Positions 1 to 8,900 of a stretch of DNA of 64,000 nucleotides are shown piece after piece. The notes under the pieces were generated by a model. The model worked only from the letters and a program-made list of their open reading frames with translations, had not been told where the DNA came from and did no database searches. Each line of letters starts with the position of its first letter. Within the stretch, counting starts at the first letter, position 1. Origin of the DNA: JBBQWR01 sp038210495 (lineage in GTDB: Bacteria; Planctomycetota; Planctomycetia; Pirellulales; DATAWG01); assembly GCA_038210495.1 (NCBI GenBank), contig JBBQWR010000003.1, positions 62,001 to 126,000 on the forward strand, written 5' to 3'. The position numbers were made by a program, and so were the translations under genes.

Positions 1-1
1 C

Positions 2-367
2 CTGGCCATTGGCCTCGCCTCCGCGGCGATAAAGTTCATCGCCCAAGAAGCGGCGAGGCGGCCCGACCTCGTGGCGCCTCTCGCGGAGTTTCAGGAGGAT
101 CGCCAGCGGATCGAGATCGATTTGTTGGCGCTCGCCAACGGAGATTCGCCCTGCTCTAACGAATCTTTACGCGCGCGAGCGAACAGCATCGCGCTACGCG
201 CTACGCAAGCAGCGCTCGTCGCGGCAAAGGGCACGGGATATGTCGTCGGCCATCCGGCCGGCCGCTGGTGCCGCGAGGCCTTGTTTTTCTTGGTTTGGAG
301 TTGCCCGCAGCCAGTCTCTACCGCGAATCTTTGCGAACTCGCTGGACTGGAAAGCTTAAACGGCTAG
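2..367 (+). CDS. acyl-CoA dehydrogenase-like protein, C-terminal fragment
   Basis: The frame is open from the left edge of the window to a TAG at 365-367, so only about the last 121 residues are visible and the start lies outside. The segment is alpha-helical and alanine-rich and ends with a GTGYVVGHPAGRWCREALFF-type stretch. In my recollection this matches the C-terminal helical bundle of a divergent acyl-CoA dehydrogenase group. The flavin- and substrate-binding parts are outside the window, so catalytic residues cannot be checked. The assignment rests on that one C-terminal motif. It is followed by a convergent gene on the other strand. Confidence 0.5.
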   Translation: MAIGLASAAIKFIAQEAARRPDLVAPLAEFQEDRQRIEIDLLALANGDSPCSNESLRARANSIALRATQAALVAAKGTGYVVGHPAGRWCREALFFLVWSCPQPVSTANLCELAGLESLNG

Positions 368-409
368 CGGACCGCAATACGATACGATTGCGCTGGCGCG
401 CCCGGTGGC

Positions 410-907
410 TCAGGCCATCTCCGACGGGCTGGCAATATCGGGCACATCGATGCCCAGCGCCGTAGCCAGATCGATTTGATGCTCTTGCTCTTGCATCAGG
501 ATTTGCCGAATGTTTTCCGCAATGGCATACTCGCCCATCGCTTCGCATTGACGGACGCGAAGCCGATAGTTGCGAATGGTTTCGTTTTCGTTGTCGAGGT
601 CGAACCGCAACATTTCTTCCGATTTCTTGGATGTGCGGACGGGCATCGGCTCGACGGAAAGTTCACCTCCGAGATAGTCGATTTGTTGGGCGATAATCAA
701 GGCGTGCTGCAATTCCTCCCCGGCGTGTTTTTTCAGTTCGTCCGCGATATTCATGTACTTCGCCCCCTTGATCGCCTGCGAATACACGATATAGGCGATG
801 ATCGCTTGGTATTCGCGGCGCAGGTCTTCGTTCAGCAAATCGATGAGTTGTTGCCGGCTTAATACTTTTTTGGAATCGGCGACTTTGGACGACGGTTTAA
901 CAGCCAT
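410..907 (-). CDS. ferritin-like / bacterioferritin-like diiron protein
   Basis: A 165-residue four-helix-bundle protein. The first helix carries LNEDLRREYQAIIAY and the second carries KKHAGEELQHALIIAQQIDY, which supply the Glu and ExxH ligands expected of a ferritin/Dps-type diiron site. A third region (EQEHQIDLATALG) gives further Glu/His ligands. Likely role: iron storage or peroxide detoxification in the cytoplasm. The frame extends upstream to 1006, but the ATG at 907 was chosen because it starts the conserved part and has a purine-rich AGAAAG stretch upstream. Bacterioferritin and a DUF892/rubrerythrin-like protein are the alternatives. Confidence 0.75.
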   Translation of the reverse strand: MAVKPSSKVADSKKVLSRQQLIDLLNEDLRREYQAIIAYIVYSQAIKGAKYMNIADELKKHAGEELQHALIIAQQIDYLGGELSVEPMPVRTSKKSEEMLRFDLDNENETIRNYRLRVRQCEAMGEYAIAENIRQILMQEQEHQIDLATALGIDVPDIASPSEMA

Positions 908-1087
908 GGAAACGTCTTTCTGAAGTGGGTTGGAGAAGGTAAATTGACCGCCGCAGGCGCCGGGTAGCTTAACAAACTCGGTCACCGGGCTGTAGTCGGG
1001 CGACAATAAAAGTCGCGGCGGAAATTGACCCTGTCAATTTCGCCGCGAGTCAGTCGATGCTGTGAGCAATTCCAAATTGTCTACTAA

Positions 1088-1717
1088 TTATTTGCCCGAG
1101 TCGGCATTGGGCGCGCTGGAGGGCGGTTGGGGTCGCGAATTCGCCTTGTTTTCTCGGTGTTCTTCGGCGCCGGCGCTCTTATCCCGCACTCCATTGCTAC
1201 TGTCCGGGACATCGTTGTTTCCCGAATGTGGCGTTGCGCCGCGCCGATTGTCGGTTGTCTTTACGGCGTCTTCATTGGCGCGACCGTCGCGGAGACGGAT
1301 TTCCATGTTCGGATCTCGGCCTTCTTTATTCAACGGGCCTCGGTAACCGCTCTCCGACCGAAGCGAATCGCGATCTTGTCTCGCGCCGTAGGGCATGGCT
1401 GCCGCGCCGAAATCGCGCCACGCGCCATTGTCCCAATAAACCCACTGCTCGCTGGGCAACCAATACCACCAATGTCCGCTGTAAAATCGATAACGCCAGC
1501 GATTGTCTTCGGAGCGACTCCCGCGGTCGTCGCGACGGTCGTCCCGATTTCGATCGGCCGAACCCTTTTCTGAGTGGTTTGCGTCGCGCGATTTGTCCGT
1601 GCGGTCTGCATCGCGTTTTTCGGCGCTGGGGCGATCGGCCGCCGAGCAGATATTCGGTGCTGTGCTCCACCCGGCCACCACGAGAAATGCCACCCGCCCA
1701 ATCACAGATTTGTTCAT
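1088..1717 (-). CDS. secreted W/Y-rich protein with charged low-complexity flanks
   Basis: 209 residues. The start at 1717 gives a short signal peptide (MNKSVIGRVAFLVVAGWS...) and has GAGGA eight bases upstream. The upstream frame (to 1894) is translated repeat sequence and was left out. After the signal comes a very charged D/R/K/S-rich stretch, then a compact aromatic segment (WRYRFYSGHWWYWLPSEQWV) and a second polar tail. Small secreted proteins with this aromatic motif are common in planctomycetes. The function is unknown, and an envelope or matrix role is only a guess. A 27-bp tandem duplication lies just upstream of the start. Confidence 0.6.
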   Translation of the reverse strand: MNKSVIGRVAFLVVAGWSTAPNICSAADRPSAEKRDADRTDKSRDANHSEKGSADRNRDDRRDDRGSRSEDNRWRYRFYSGHWWYWLPSEQWVYWDNGAWRDFGAAAMPYGARQDRDSLRSESGYRGPLNKEGRDPNMEIRLRDGRANEDAVKTTDNRRGATPHSGNNDVPDSSNGVRDKSAGAEEHRENKANSRPQPPSSAPNADSGK

Positions 1718-1733
1718 GGGAAGAATCCTCGTT

Positions 1734-1787
1734 AAAGCGGTTTGATGTTCGAGTGACGAAAAAGCGGTTTGATGTTCGAGTGACGAA
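1734..1787. repeat. perfect 27-bp tandem duplication
   Basis: Positions 1734-1760 and 1761-1787 are identical and directly adjacent (unit begins AAAGCGGTTTGATG). The duplication sits in the leader of the secreted W/Y-rich gene, ending 17 bp upstream of its ATG on the - strand, so it could lengthen or duplicate a promoter or leader element. Confidence 0.9.
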
Positions 1788-1815
1788 GTGGAGAATGGTC
1801 CGTGCGATCGATCGC

Positions 1816-1968
1816 TCACAGCCGACCGCTGAGAACGAGAATCAAGACGATCAAGAGGACCAAGCCAATTCCGCCACCAGGGATGTAGCCCCAATCCCGG
1901 CTATAAGGCCAGAGTGGAACAGCGCCTAATAGCAGCAACACGAGGATAACAAGCAAAATTGTGGGCAT
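1816..1968 (-). CDS. DUF3309 family small membrane protein
   Basis: A 50-residue protein made of two hydrophobic helices joined by a WPYSRDWGYIPGGGIG linker, the layout of the DUF3309 family. The ATG at 1968 has a strong Shine-Dalgarno sequence (GGAGGG) just upstream, so this start is preferred over the longer frame to 2109. DUF3309 proteins are tiny inner-membrane proteins of unknown role, often found with stress genes. Here it is close to CsbD-like and DUF883-like genes on the opposite strand, which fits a stress-related group. Confidence 0.8.
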   Translation of the reverse strand: MPTILLVILVLLLLGAVPLWPYSRDWGYIPGGGIGLVLLIVLILVLSGRL

Positions 1969-2303
1969 GGCGTGGTCCCTCCTTCTAATAAAAACGGTGT
2001 CGAACGGCATCCCGATGGTTCGGAAAAATCGCGACGGCTGTGCTTGCATCTCGCATGCCAACTGTGCCACAGGATGTAAATTCGGCGTCTTGGCCAACCG
2101 GCCGCACAATGTTTAGCATTACAGTGATGATCATTTAGCCATTGAAAAGCGCAAAATCGAAACGCTCTGTGCTTTAGCTGACCACCGTGAAAACGGAAAA
2201 TACAGTGCGGTGGCCGATAGTTGCGTCGAGCCGCCGCGGCCCGCCCTTTGCACCGTCCATGGAAACATATTGTTTTTTTGGTTCTTACGAAAAGGAGTAC
2301 GTC

Positions 2304-2474
2304 ATGGGCGGCAAAGCAGAAGAAATCAAGGGTCGTGTCAAAGAAGCAGCCGGCGCGATTTCCGATAACGACAAGTTGCGGGCCGAGGGCCAAGCCGACC
2401 AGCTTGCAGGAAAAGCCAAGCAGGTGGTCGACAAGACAATTGATAAAGTGAAAGACGTGGTTAAAGGCAAGTAA
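2304..2474 (+). CDS. CsbD-like stress response protein
   Basis: 56 residues with the CsbD family pattern: an opening MGGKAEEIKGRVKEAAGAI, then GQADQLAGKAKQ and a lysine-rich end. CsbD-like proteins are small, soluble, general-stress proteins of unknown biochemical role. The ATG at 2304 is preceded by AAAGGAG at 2291-2297. The longer frame starting at 2187 lacks family features and was not used. It is followed about 180 bp downstream by a DUF883-like gene on the same strand. Confidence 0.85.
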   Translation: MGGKAEEIKGRVKEAAGAISDNDKLRAEGQADQLAGKAKQVVDKTIDKVKDVVKGK

Positions 2475-2655
2475 GATTGTTCTCTCGGTTGGGCTCTGCT
2501 CTTCCCGGTTTTGGTTTGGCGGAGCTCGCGCCGAAAGGAAGCCCCGATAAGTTGCTCTCAAAATTGACAACACGCACCGGGGCTTCGGCGTATAGCTTTG
2601 ACCCACTGGCTTCCATAGTTTTGTTAGTACCTCACTCCGCAAGGAACAAAGAATC

Positions 2656-2922
2656 ATGGCCTCGACAAGTCAACAAGTTGGATCCCAAGGTAAAGACGCT
2701 CTCCACTCGGTTCAGGAAATGGGGCGCGAAGCCTTGAATTCGGCGACCGACAAATTCCAAGACATGCGCGATGGCGCGCAAGACGTTTTTAAAGCCGGAT
2801 GCGATCAGATTTCCGACTTCGGACAAACGCTTACGGATACCGTGCGAGAACGTCCGCTCCAAGTGCTTTTGGGGGCCGCCGTTGTCGGTTGCATGATCGG
2901 CTTTTTCCTGCGCCGGAAATAA
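2656..2922 (+). CDS. DUF883 (ElaB-like) membrane-anchored protein
   Basis: 88 residues. An amphipathic helical N-terminal part (about residues 1-65, rich in Q, D, K and A) is followed by RERPLQVLLGAAVVGCMIGF, a single C-terminal membrane helix ending in RRK. This is the ElaB/YqjD/DUF883 layout: a tail-anchored inner-membrane protein linked to stationary phase and ribosome association in E. coli relatives. The start at 2656 has AAGGAA about ten bases upstream. It lies in the same stress-type cluster as the CsbD-like gene. Confidence 0.75.
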   Translation: MASTSQQVGSQGKDALHSVQEMGREALNSATDKFQDMRDGAQDVFKAGCDQISDFGQTLTDTVRERPLQVLLGAAVVGCMIGFFLRRK

Positions 2923-3264
2923 AACCGGTTCCGTGAAACTATTGCCGTCGATCGGCGACTTCGACGCACAGTCGGCGCGAGGGACCCACTGCTGCCGAAC
3001 TCTGGGTTGGCTCGTCGCTATTTCCTCCATTCGTAATTTGATCCGCTAGCAATGCTTGCTGTTCGCAATGCGAACGAGCGAACGCATGGCCACGGCCGAG
3101 TCGGCGTAAACTTTCACCCTCTTTCACGCCGAAATTAACGAACGGAATCCATGTGAGGCGCGCGTAGCCACCGGGTTCTCGCGGATGCGTAATCGTTCGC
3201 ATTCGAGTCGCGCTTCACCTCGGCCTTCGCCGGCGGTTCTGGCGGCAAGAGAAGGAAAGTCTCC
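2923..3264. other. intergenic stretch, nothing recognised
   Basis: 342 bases between the DUF883-like gene and the glycosyltransferase. I found no tRNA, clear terminator or convincing small ORF. The final 15 bases carry the purine-rich ribosome binding site (GAAGGAAAG) of the GTG start at 3265. Confidence 0.5.
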
Positions 3265-4254
3265 GTGCCTAGATTGTCATGCGTTATCCCCGTGGTGGGC
3301 AGCACTTGCGGTCTGGAATCGACGCTCATTTCCGTTCTGGAAAAGCGTCCCGATGGCTGCGAGGTGCTCGTCGTCCTGAACACTCCCTACGACGATCCGT
3401 ACCATCTCAAGGATGAAATTCGCTTCGTCGAATCGCCAGGATCCAATTGGGTGAGCTGCGCGACGTTGGGAATTCGGGTGAGTCGGGCGCCCATAGTGCA
3501 TCTCCTCTCGGCTGGCTGCGAAGTCGCCGGCGGCTGGGCCGACTGGGCCCTGCGCCACTTCGTCCAGCCCGATATCGCCGCAGTGGCGCCCGTGCTGCTG
3601 AATTCGGCCGACGAGCGTCAAGTGCTCGCCGCCGGAGTTCGTTATCGAGCCGGCGGGCGGCGGACGGTCTCTACGGCCCTGCCCGCGGCGCTCGGCGAGT
3701 CAATCGAAATTCTTGGTCCCACGCTGGACGCGGCCTTTTTTCGCAAAAGCGCGCTAGAGTTGCTCAGCGACGGATTGCCAACAATGCTCGGCGCCGTGGC
3801 GGCTGACGTGGATTTGGCTCTGACCATGCGTTGGGCCGGCTTTCGGGCGATTCTCGAACCGCGGTGCCAAATTCGCGCCCCGCAATTGCTAGCCCCGCCG
3901 TCGTCGGGTTACGAACAAGGCTTGATCGCCGAACGGTTGTTCTGGCGCAACGCCCGAATGTCCCCCAGGTGGCTAAGTTTGTTGACTCATCCGTTAGTCG
4001 TCGCTGGCGAGTTAGTAGCGAGTCTGGCCCGAGGAACGACGTTAACCCAAATCGCCGGCCGCGTGCGTGGATTTTTGTCCGCAAGCGATTATCGTTTGCA
4101 TTATCAATGGCTGAATATCCTTCGCGAAACGGTTGCCGAGGAGCGAGAGAGAATGCTCGTCGATCGGCGGCCGAGCGGCCTTCGGATCGATAGCGCTCAT
4201 GCGGCCATGCGAACGATACCCACGCCGGCGACAGTTCGGGTCGCCAATTCTTAA
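3265..4254 (+). CDS. glycosyltransferase family 2-like protein
   Basis: 329 residues. The N-terminus reads LSCVIPVVG...STLISVLEKRPDGCEVLVVLN, the first beta strand and UDP-binding region of a GT-A fold. VHLLSAGCEVAGGWADWAL occupies the place of the nucleotide/metal loop, but the usual DxD is replaced by SAGCE, so metal-dependent catalysis is doubtful. AADVDLALTMRWAGFRAILEP fits the ED/acceptor-binding helix of GT2 enzymes. The GTG start at 3265 has GAAGGAAAG upstream. It stands alone, with no other sugar-transfer genes nearby. It could be a degenerate or regulatory GT2. Confidence 0.65.
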   Translation: MPRLSCVIPVVGSTCGLESTLISVLEKRPDGCEVLVVLNTPYDDPYHLKDEIRFVESPGSNWVSCATLGIRVSRAPIVHLLSAGCEVAGGWADWALRHFVQPDIAAVAPVLLNSADERQVLAAGVRYRAGGRRTVSTALPAALGESIEILGPTLDAAFFRKSALELLSDGLPTMLGAVAADVDLALTMRWAGFRAILEPRCQIRAPQLLAPPSSGYEQGLIAERLFWRNARMSPRWLSLLTHPLVVAGELVASLARGTTLTQIAGRVRGFLSASDYRLHYQWLNILRETVAEERERMLVDRRPSGLRIDSAHAAMRTIPTPATVRVANS

Positions 4255-4346
4255 GCGATGCCCCGCAGCGTCGAATTAAGGCAGGCGGCCGGAAATACCT
4301 TACGCGGACCGTGGCTGAATCGCGAGATTCCATTTCAGCAGACTCG

Positions 4347-5447
4347 TTAGGCCTCGCTATCGCGCTGAGCCCGACGCGCCCAGGCCTGTTCGTCCGAGAA
4401 GAAAAGCTCGTATGTCTCGCGCAGCAATGGCAGGCTCTCGCCGGCCTGCGCGCGTGGAATTCCTTTGGCGACCAACTCGGCCAATTGAGGGCCACCGTCG
4501 GGCCAACGAACGCGCATGACTTTCGCGCATTCCTCGAGCATCTGATAGACGCGAGCCCGCGTCACGCCCAGTTTTTTTGCCTGGTTTCGCACGGTTTGCG
4601 GCGCCGCGCTAATGCCCAAGCGACCATCGGCCAGCTTGGCGATGCCCGGGCCGCAATCCAAACGAAGCTGCGCGAGTAGCGGCGCCACGAATTCTTGGCG
4701 CGTGGCCTGCAATGTCGGTGGACTCGTGTGCGAAACTCGATTGGCCAGCCACTGTTCCAGCGGAGGCACGAACTTAGGGACCATTCGGATCGCCAAATGA
4801 TTGTCGACCGAGAGACATTCGATCGCCTCGTGCACCGCATGGAAAATTTCCAAGATCGCGCGGACCCGCTTTTCTCCGTGAGTCCTCATCTTTCGCATAT
4901 CGACGATCGTCACGTCGCAGTAATCGGACAACGGGCGATGCCACATCACTGTAGCCAAGGATTGCAGCGTGGGCGCGAGCCGGCCGAGTTTTTCATACCC
5001 CAAATGATGCGAGCAGACCGTGTCGCGCCAACGCTCCCAGGAGCTTTCCGACACCGTGGACGGATCGAACTTGTCGCCCTCGGTTTTATGTCGGCCGTTA
5101 GTCGATTTGCCGCCCAAGGACTCCGGATCGCCGTCGCCGTCGGGCGGTGGCGGTTCTTTTGCCGCGCGAGCCAAGAGGCCCAGCAGAGTGGCGATCTTTT
5201 TCTGCCCAACGCCCGGAGTCGCGACCAATTCCTCGAACGGCGTTTCGAGCAAACTGCGAATGGAGCAAGGCAAAAAAGCGAGCGGTAGTCGGCGGTCGCT
5301 GTGCAATGTCCAGAACACGAGCGGCCGGTCAATTCGATCCGTATAGCGATCGAGCGAAAGGGTCCGGCGCAAGCTCTGAAATCGACTATCTAATTTGAAT
5401 TCTTCAGCGGATGTGTTTTGCATAAGAGCGCTGCCCATTGTCGCCAT
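4347..5447 (-). CDS. HhH-containing protein of unknown function
   Basis: 366 residues, soluble. About residues 68-92 read LETPFEELVATPGVGQKKIATLL, a helix-hairpin-helix DNA-binding motif. Residues around 185-205 (DVTIVDMRKMRTHGEKRVRAIL) form a second HhH-like turn resembling the RNA polymerase alpha C-terminal domain. Near residues 300-320, KKLGVTRARVYQMLEECAKV looks like the helix-turn-helix of sigma region 4. The combination suggests a nucleic-acid-binding or transcription-associated protein. I do not recognise a named family. The start at 5447 is the first in frame; two other Met codons follow within ten residues. Confidence 0.6.
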   Translation of the reverse strand: MATMGSALMQNTSAEEFKLDSRFQSLRRTLSLDRYTDRIDRPLVFWTLHSDRRLPLAFLPCSIRSLLETPFEELVATPGVGQKKIATLLGLLARAAKEPPPPDGDGDPESLGGKSTNGRHKTEGDKFDPSTVSESSWERWRDTVCSHHLGYEKLGRLAPTLQSLATVMWHRPLSDYCDVTIVDMRKMRTHGEKRVRAILEIFHAVHEAIECLSVDNHLAIRMVPKFVPPLEQWLANRVSHTSPPTLQATRQEFVAPLLAQLRLDCGPGIAKLADGRLGISAAPQTVRNQAKKLGVTRARVYQMLEECAKVMRVRWPDGGPQLAELVAKGIPRAQAGESLPLLRETYELFFSDEQAWARRAQRDSEA

Positions 5448-5942
5448 GCCCCTGAGCTGCCCCTCAATTTACCAAGCCCGTCGAAGGTAGTCACGCCCGT
5501 AAGTCGGCCGGCATTATATAGTAGCTTCACCCCCCCCTAGCGCACCAGAGCCAAAATAGCGACCGCGCTCGATTTTGGGATGCGCCGGCGGCGGCCGGTC
5601 ATCCGATACATAGCCGCGGCATCCTGCTGCGTCGTATCGCTCCGGGAAGGCGGAAATGACGAATGACTAAGGTTCCTACGTGGCGCTGCGAGCAGCGCTC
5701 TGTTGTCACGAAAATGAGACGACGTTAAACCCCCGCTAAAGGCCATTTCAGGCCTTCGTGTTTTGGGCTTCGTCATTCGTCATTGATTAGACGTTCGTCA
5801 TTAGACATTCGGGCTCTTCGCCTCTCCGGGGCTTCGGCGAGTACGCCTCCAGCCCGGCCACCCGGCGGATTGTAAGCGGTTCTAGAAATTGGGCAAAATA
5901 CGAACCCTCAGCGCGGCAGGATGTCGCGCCTGCGTGGGACCA
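5448..5942. repeat. intergenic stretch with an inverted dispersed repeat (family R2)
   Basis: 495 bases without a supported gene. A left arm at 5655-5672 (AATGACGAATGACTAAGG) and a right arm at 5769-5810 (built on CGTCATTCGTCATT and CGTCATTAGACATT) face each other, separated by about 100 bp. The same sequence family recurs at 17728-17792, 38406-38520 and 39462-39670. The 79-codon frame here simply translates the repeat. Confidence 0.7.
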
Positions 5943-8900
5943 TTACTTGCCGGGGCGGACGAGATTTTCGATGTCGTCCAGCCCATTGCGAATCAAGTTT
6001 CGCGTCCCGTTCTTGAGCACTTGCGCCACGAGTTGCTCCATCGCCCTCGGATCGAGAACCGGCTTTTTGAGCGTGCCGCTAATGGGAATGCGGATCGTTT
6101 GCTGGTCGCCGGCCGGTTGCTTTCCGCCAATAAGCGGCGCCGTCGTGCGCAGGGCAACCTCGGCTTCCATAATCAGCGATTCGTCGGCCAGCCCCACCGA
6201 ACCGCGGGTTCGAATGACCGTGCCGCCGATCGTCATCTCGATCCGGTCGTGATACACGCGGTGGTTCACTAAGCGAAAATCCACCGTTTGCGGACTAAAG
6301 TTCACCAGCGGTCGCACGGAGCTCGGATTCAGCGGCGGCGTCTTCCCTTGCAATAGGGCCTGCAACTGCTGACCGATAAATGCAAATGGCTCGACGATCG
6401 GGCCAGGCGCGATTTCCGCGGAAATGATCGTCAATTTGCCCGCCACGTCGCCGCCGGTCGGATCGGCCAGAGGAATGCGGCCGCCTTGTAGATCGAGCGA
6501 GAAACTTCCATCGGATTTCGACGCATCGGCCACGAGCGGCGCGACGAATTTGAGCCACTGGCCGCACATCTCCTGCGAGATCCGTACCTGCCGGGCAAGC
6601 GGTCCCGCGCCCAGCAGCAACTGCGCCGGCGCCGGACTGAATCGCAACTGCGGAACAAAAATGAATTGCCCCGACTGTCCATCCCGCAGCGCGACTTCAA
6701 GCGGCTTAATGAAACTCACCGTGCCGTCCGCCAGTCGAGCATCCACGGCGGCGGCGCCGAATTTCAAACCGTGAACGTCGGCCGTCGTCCAGCCGATTCC
6801 GCCTTCGACGACCAACGGCTTGAGCCAAGCATATGCATCCGCTTTGTCGGTCGACCCGGCAGCGGCAAGCGGGCCGCGCAAGGCGAACTGCCGCGACTGG
6901 CGACCGGTGAAACGCACTTGGGAGCCGAGGTACGGCTGCAAGAGGCCGCTCATCGTTTGCCAATCGTAGTCGAGTTGCCCCTTGAGATCGGCGTTCTGCT
7001 CGCCCGTGAGCTGCGAGATTTGGCCCGAGCCTTTGGCATGGAGCGCCGCGGACGTGACATCGAGCGAATCGAGTTTGAGGATGTCGGCGGCCCGATCATA
7101 TTTGCCGCCGGCGGAGAGCGTCAAACGCTTCTCTTGCCAGATCACCGCCGGTTGAGTTGGGCGGCCAGCGCCAGGCAAGAAGCCGGCTTTTTGCCCATTC
7201 GCCGGGCCGATAGGCATGCCGGCATATACGATGAGATCATCGACAGCGGCCGCGAGATTGGCCGTGCTTACCGTGCCGGTTTGCGTGAAGTTGGCTTCGC
7301 CGCTCAATCGACCGGTGGCCACATTTCCCACGGGCGTCCGCGGGTCGTGTGTCCACGCGCTAAGTCGAGCGAGATCGGCCTGACCCGTGACAGTGCCCTG
7401 CAAAGTCGCCGGGCCTTTCAACGGCATCTGCAACGAAACCTGTTTGGCCGTGACCGAGACCGTGCTTGAAAGCAATGTCGGTTGATCCAGTCGCAGCGTT
7501 CGCTTGACGGAATCCCAGTTGGCGGCCGCTTTTATTTCAACGGTCGGCTCGTCGATGAACCAGCCGCTTCCGCAGGCATGAAGTTGCTGCACGACGCCGT
7601 GAATATCTTGAATGTCCATCCCCTTGGACGAATACGCCGCCGTCGCCGAAAGATCGCATGAGCCGCCAAGCTGCCACGCCGAAACATCGATCAAAGGCGC
7701 GAGCCGCGGCTGCCATCGAGTCAAGTCGCCTTGGAGCCGAGCTTGAACCCGCCCCTGACTGGCCGCGGCGAGCGAAGTGAAGTTCGTTAGCGGCTCGAGC
7801 AGTTGAATCGTCAGATGATCCACCGTCGCGCCTTTTGCGCCACCCGAAGTAATGTCGAGCGATGCCTTGTCGATTTGCGTGATCGAGGTCTGCGGGATCT
7901 GACCGGCGACGCTCAGCGAGCCGGTCAACAGTGTCTCGGTCCAGGCTTTCTTGCCAGGCAGGACGAGATGGAAATTGCGGACCTCGCCGCTGGCATCGGC
8001 TTGAAAGCTGCCGTCATCGGCCCGCTCGTAGCGAATCGTGCCACGCCCATCTCCCGCCGGCTTAGCGTCGCCGAGATCCAAGAATTGACCCAGTTCGGCG
8101 GCCAGCTGATTGAGATCGCAACTGGCGTCGGCCGAGAATTTGTCGAGCGTTCCGGCGGCCGTGACGTGGATGAAGTTCGACAGGCAATCGAGTTTCTCGA
8201 TGACCGGCCCGGCCGCGGAATCTTCCAGATTGAAGGCGACCACCACCGGCTGTTCCCATTTGACGGCCCGGCCGTCGTTCACGCCGGTGATGTTGCTCGT
8301 CATCATCTGGCCGGTCCAGCGATGGGCGCCATCGGCTTGGACGCTGCTTAGCGCCAGTTGCACGGCGCCCGAAGTGATCCGCGCCGACTGCCGCACGTGC
8401 AACGTGTCCGGCAACAGCGCCGCAAGCTTGGCCAGATCGAGATTGCCCTTCACGTCAAAACTCTCGCGGAGCCATTGTGCCAAGGTGCGCGTCGAGGAAT
8501 TTTCGGGCAGCGTCGTATGGCCGGAGACGGCGATGGCTCCGACATCGCATGCGATTCCAAGTTGCTTCAGATCGATCTCCCGACCGAGCCAACTCACCTG
8601 GCAAGGCAGCTTGAGTGACGCCAGCCGCAGCACGTCCTTGCCTAGCGGCGCCGCGGAGAGCGCGAGCTGATCGATCTGAAATTGTCCCTGCAACTGCCGC
8701 GGCGCATCGGCGGCGCCAATCCGATATTGGAAATCGGCCGACAACAAACCGGCGATTTGCACCTCGGGCAACACCCGAGCCAGCACGCTCCGAAAAATCG
8801 CGATCGGTAGCGGGTCGATGTGCGCTTCGACGCGCTCGGCCGTGTTATCCGCGTCCGTCGCCGGCGACAGAGCCAACGTCGTCGCGCTTCCGGTCGGCAG

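Noticed and set aside
5537..5776. 79-codon frame on the - strand
   Set aside because: Its start and part of its body are translated R2 repeat; no ribosome binding site and no protein-like pattern.
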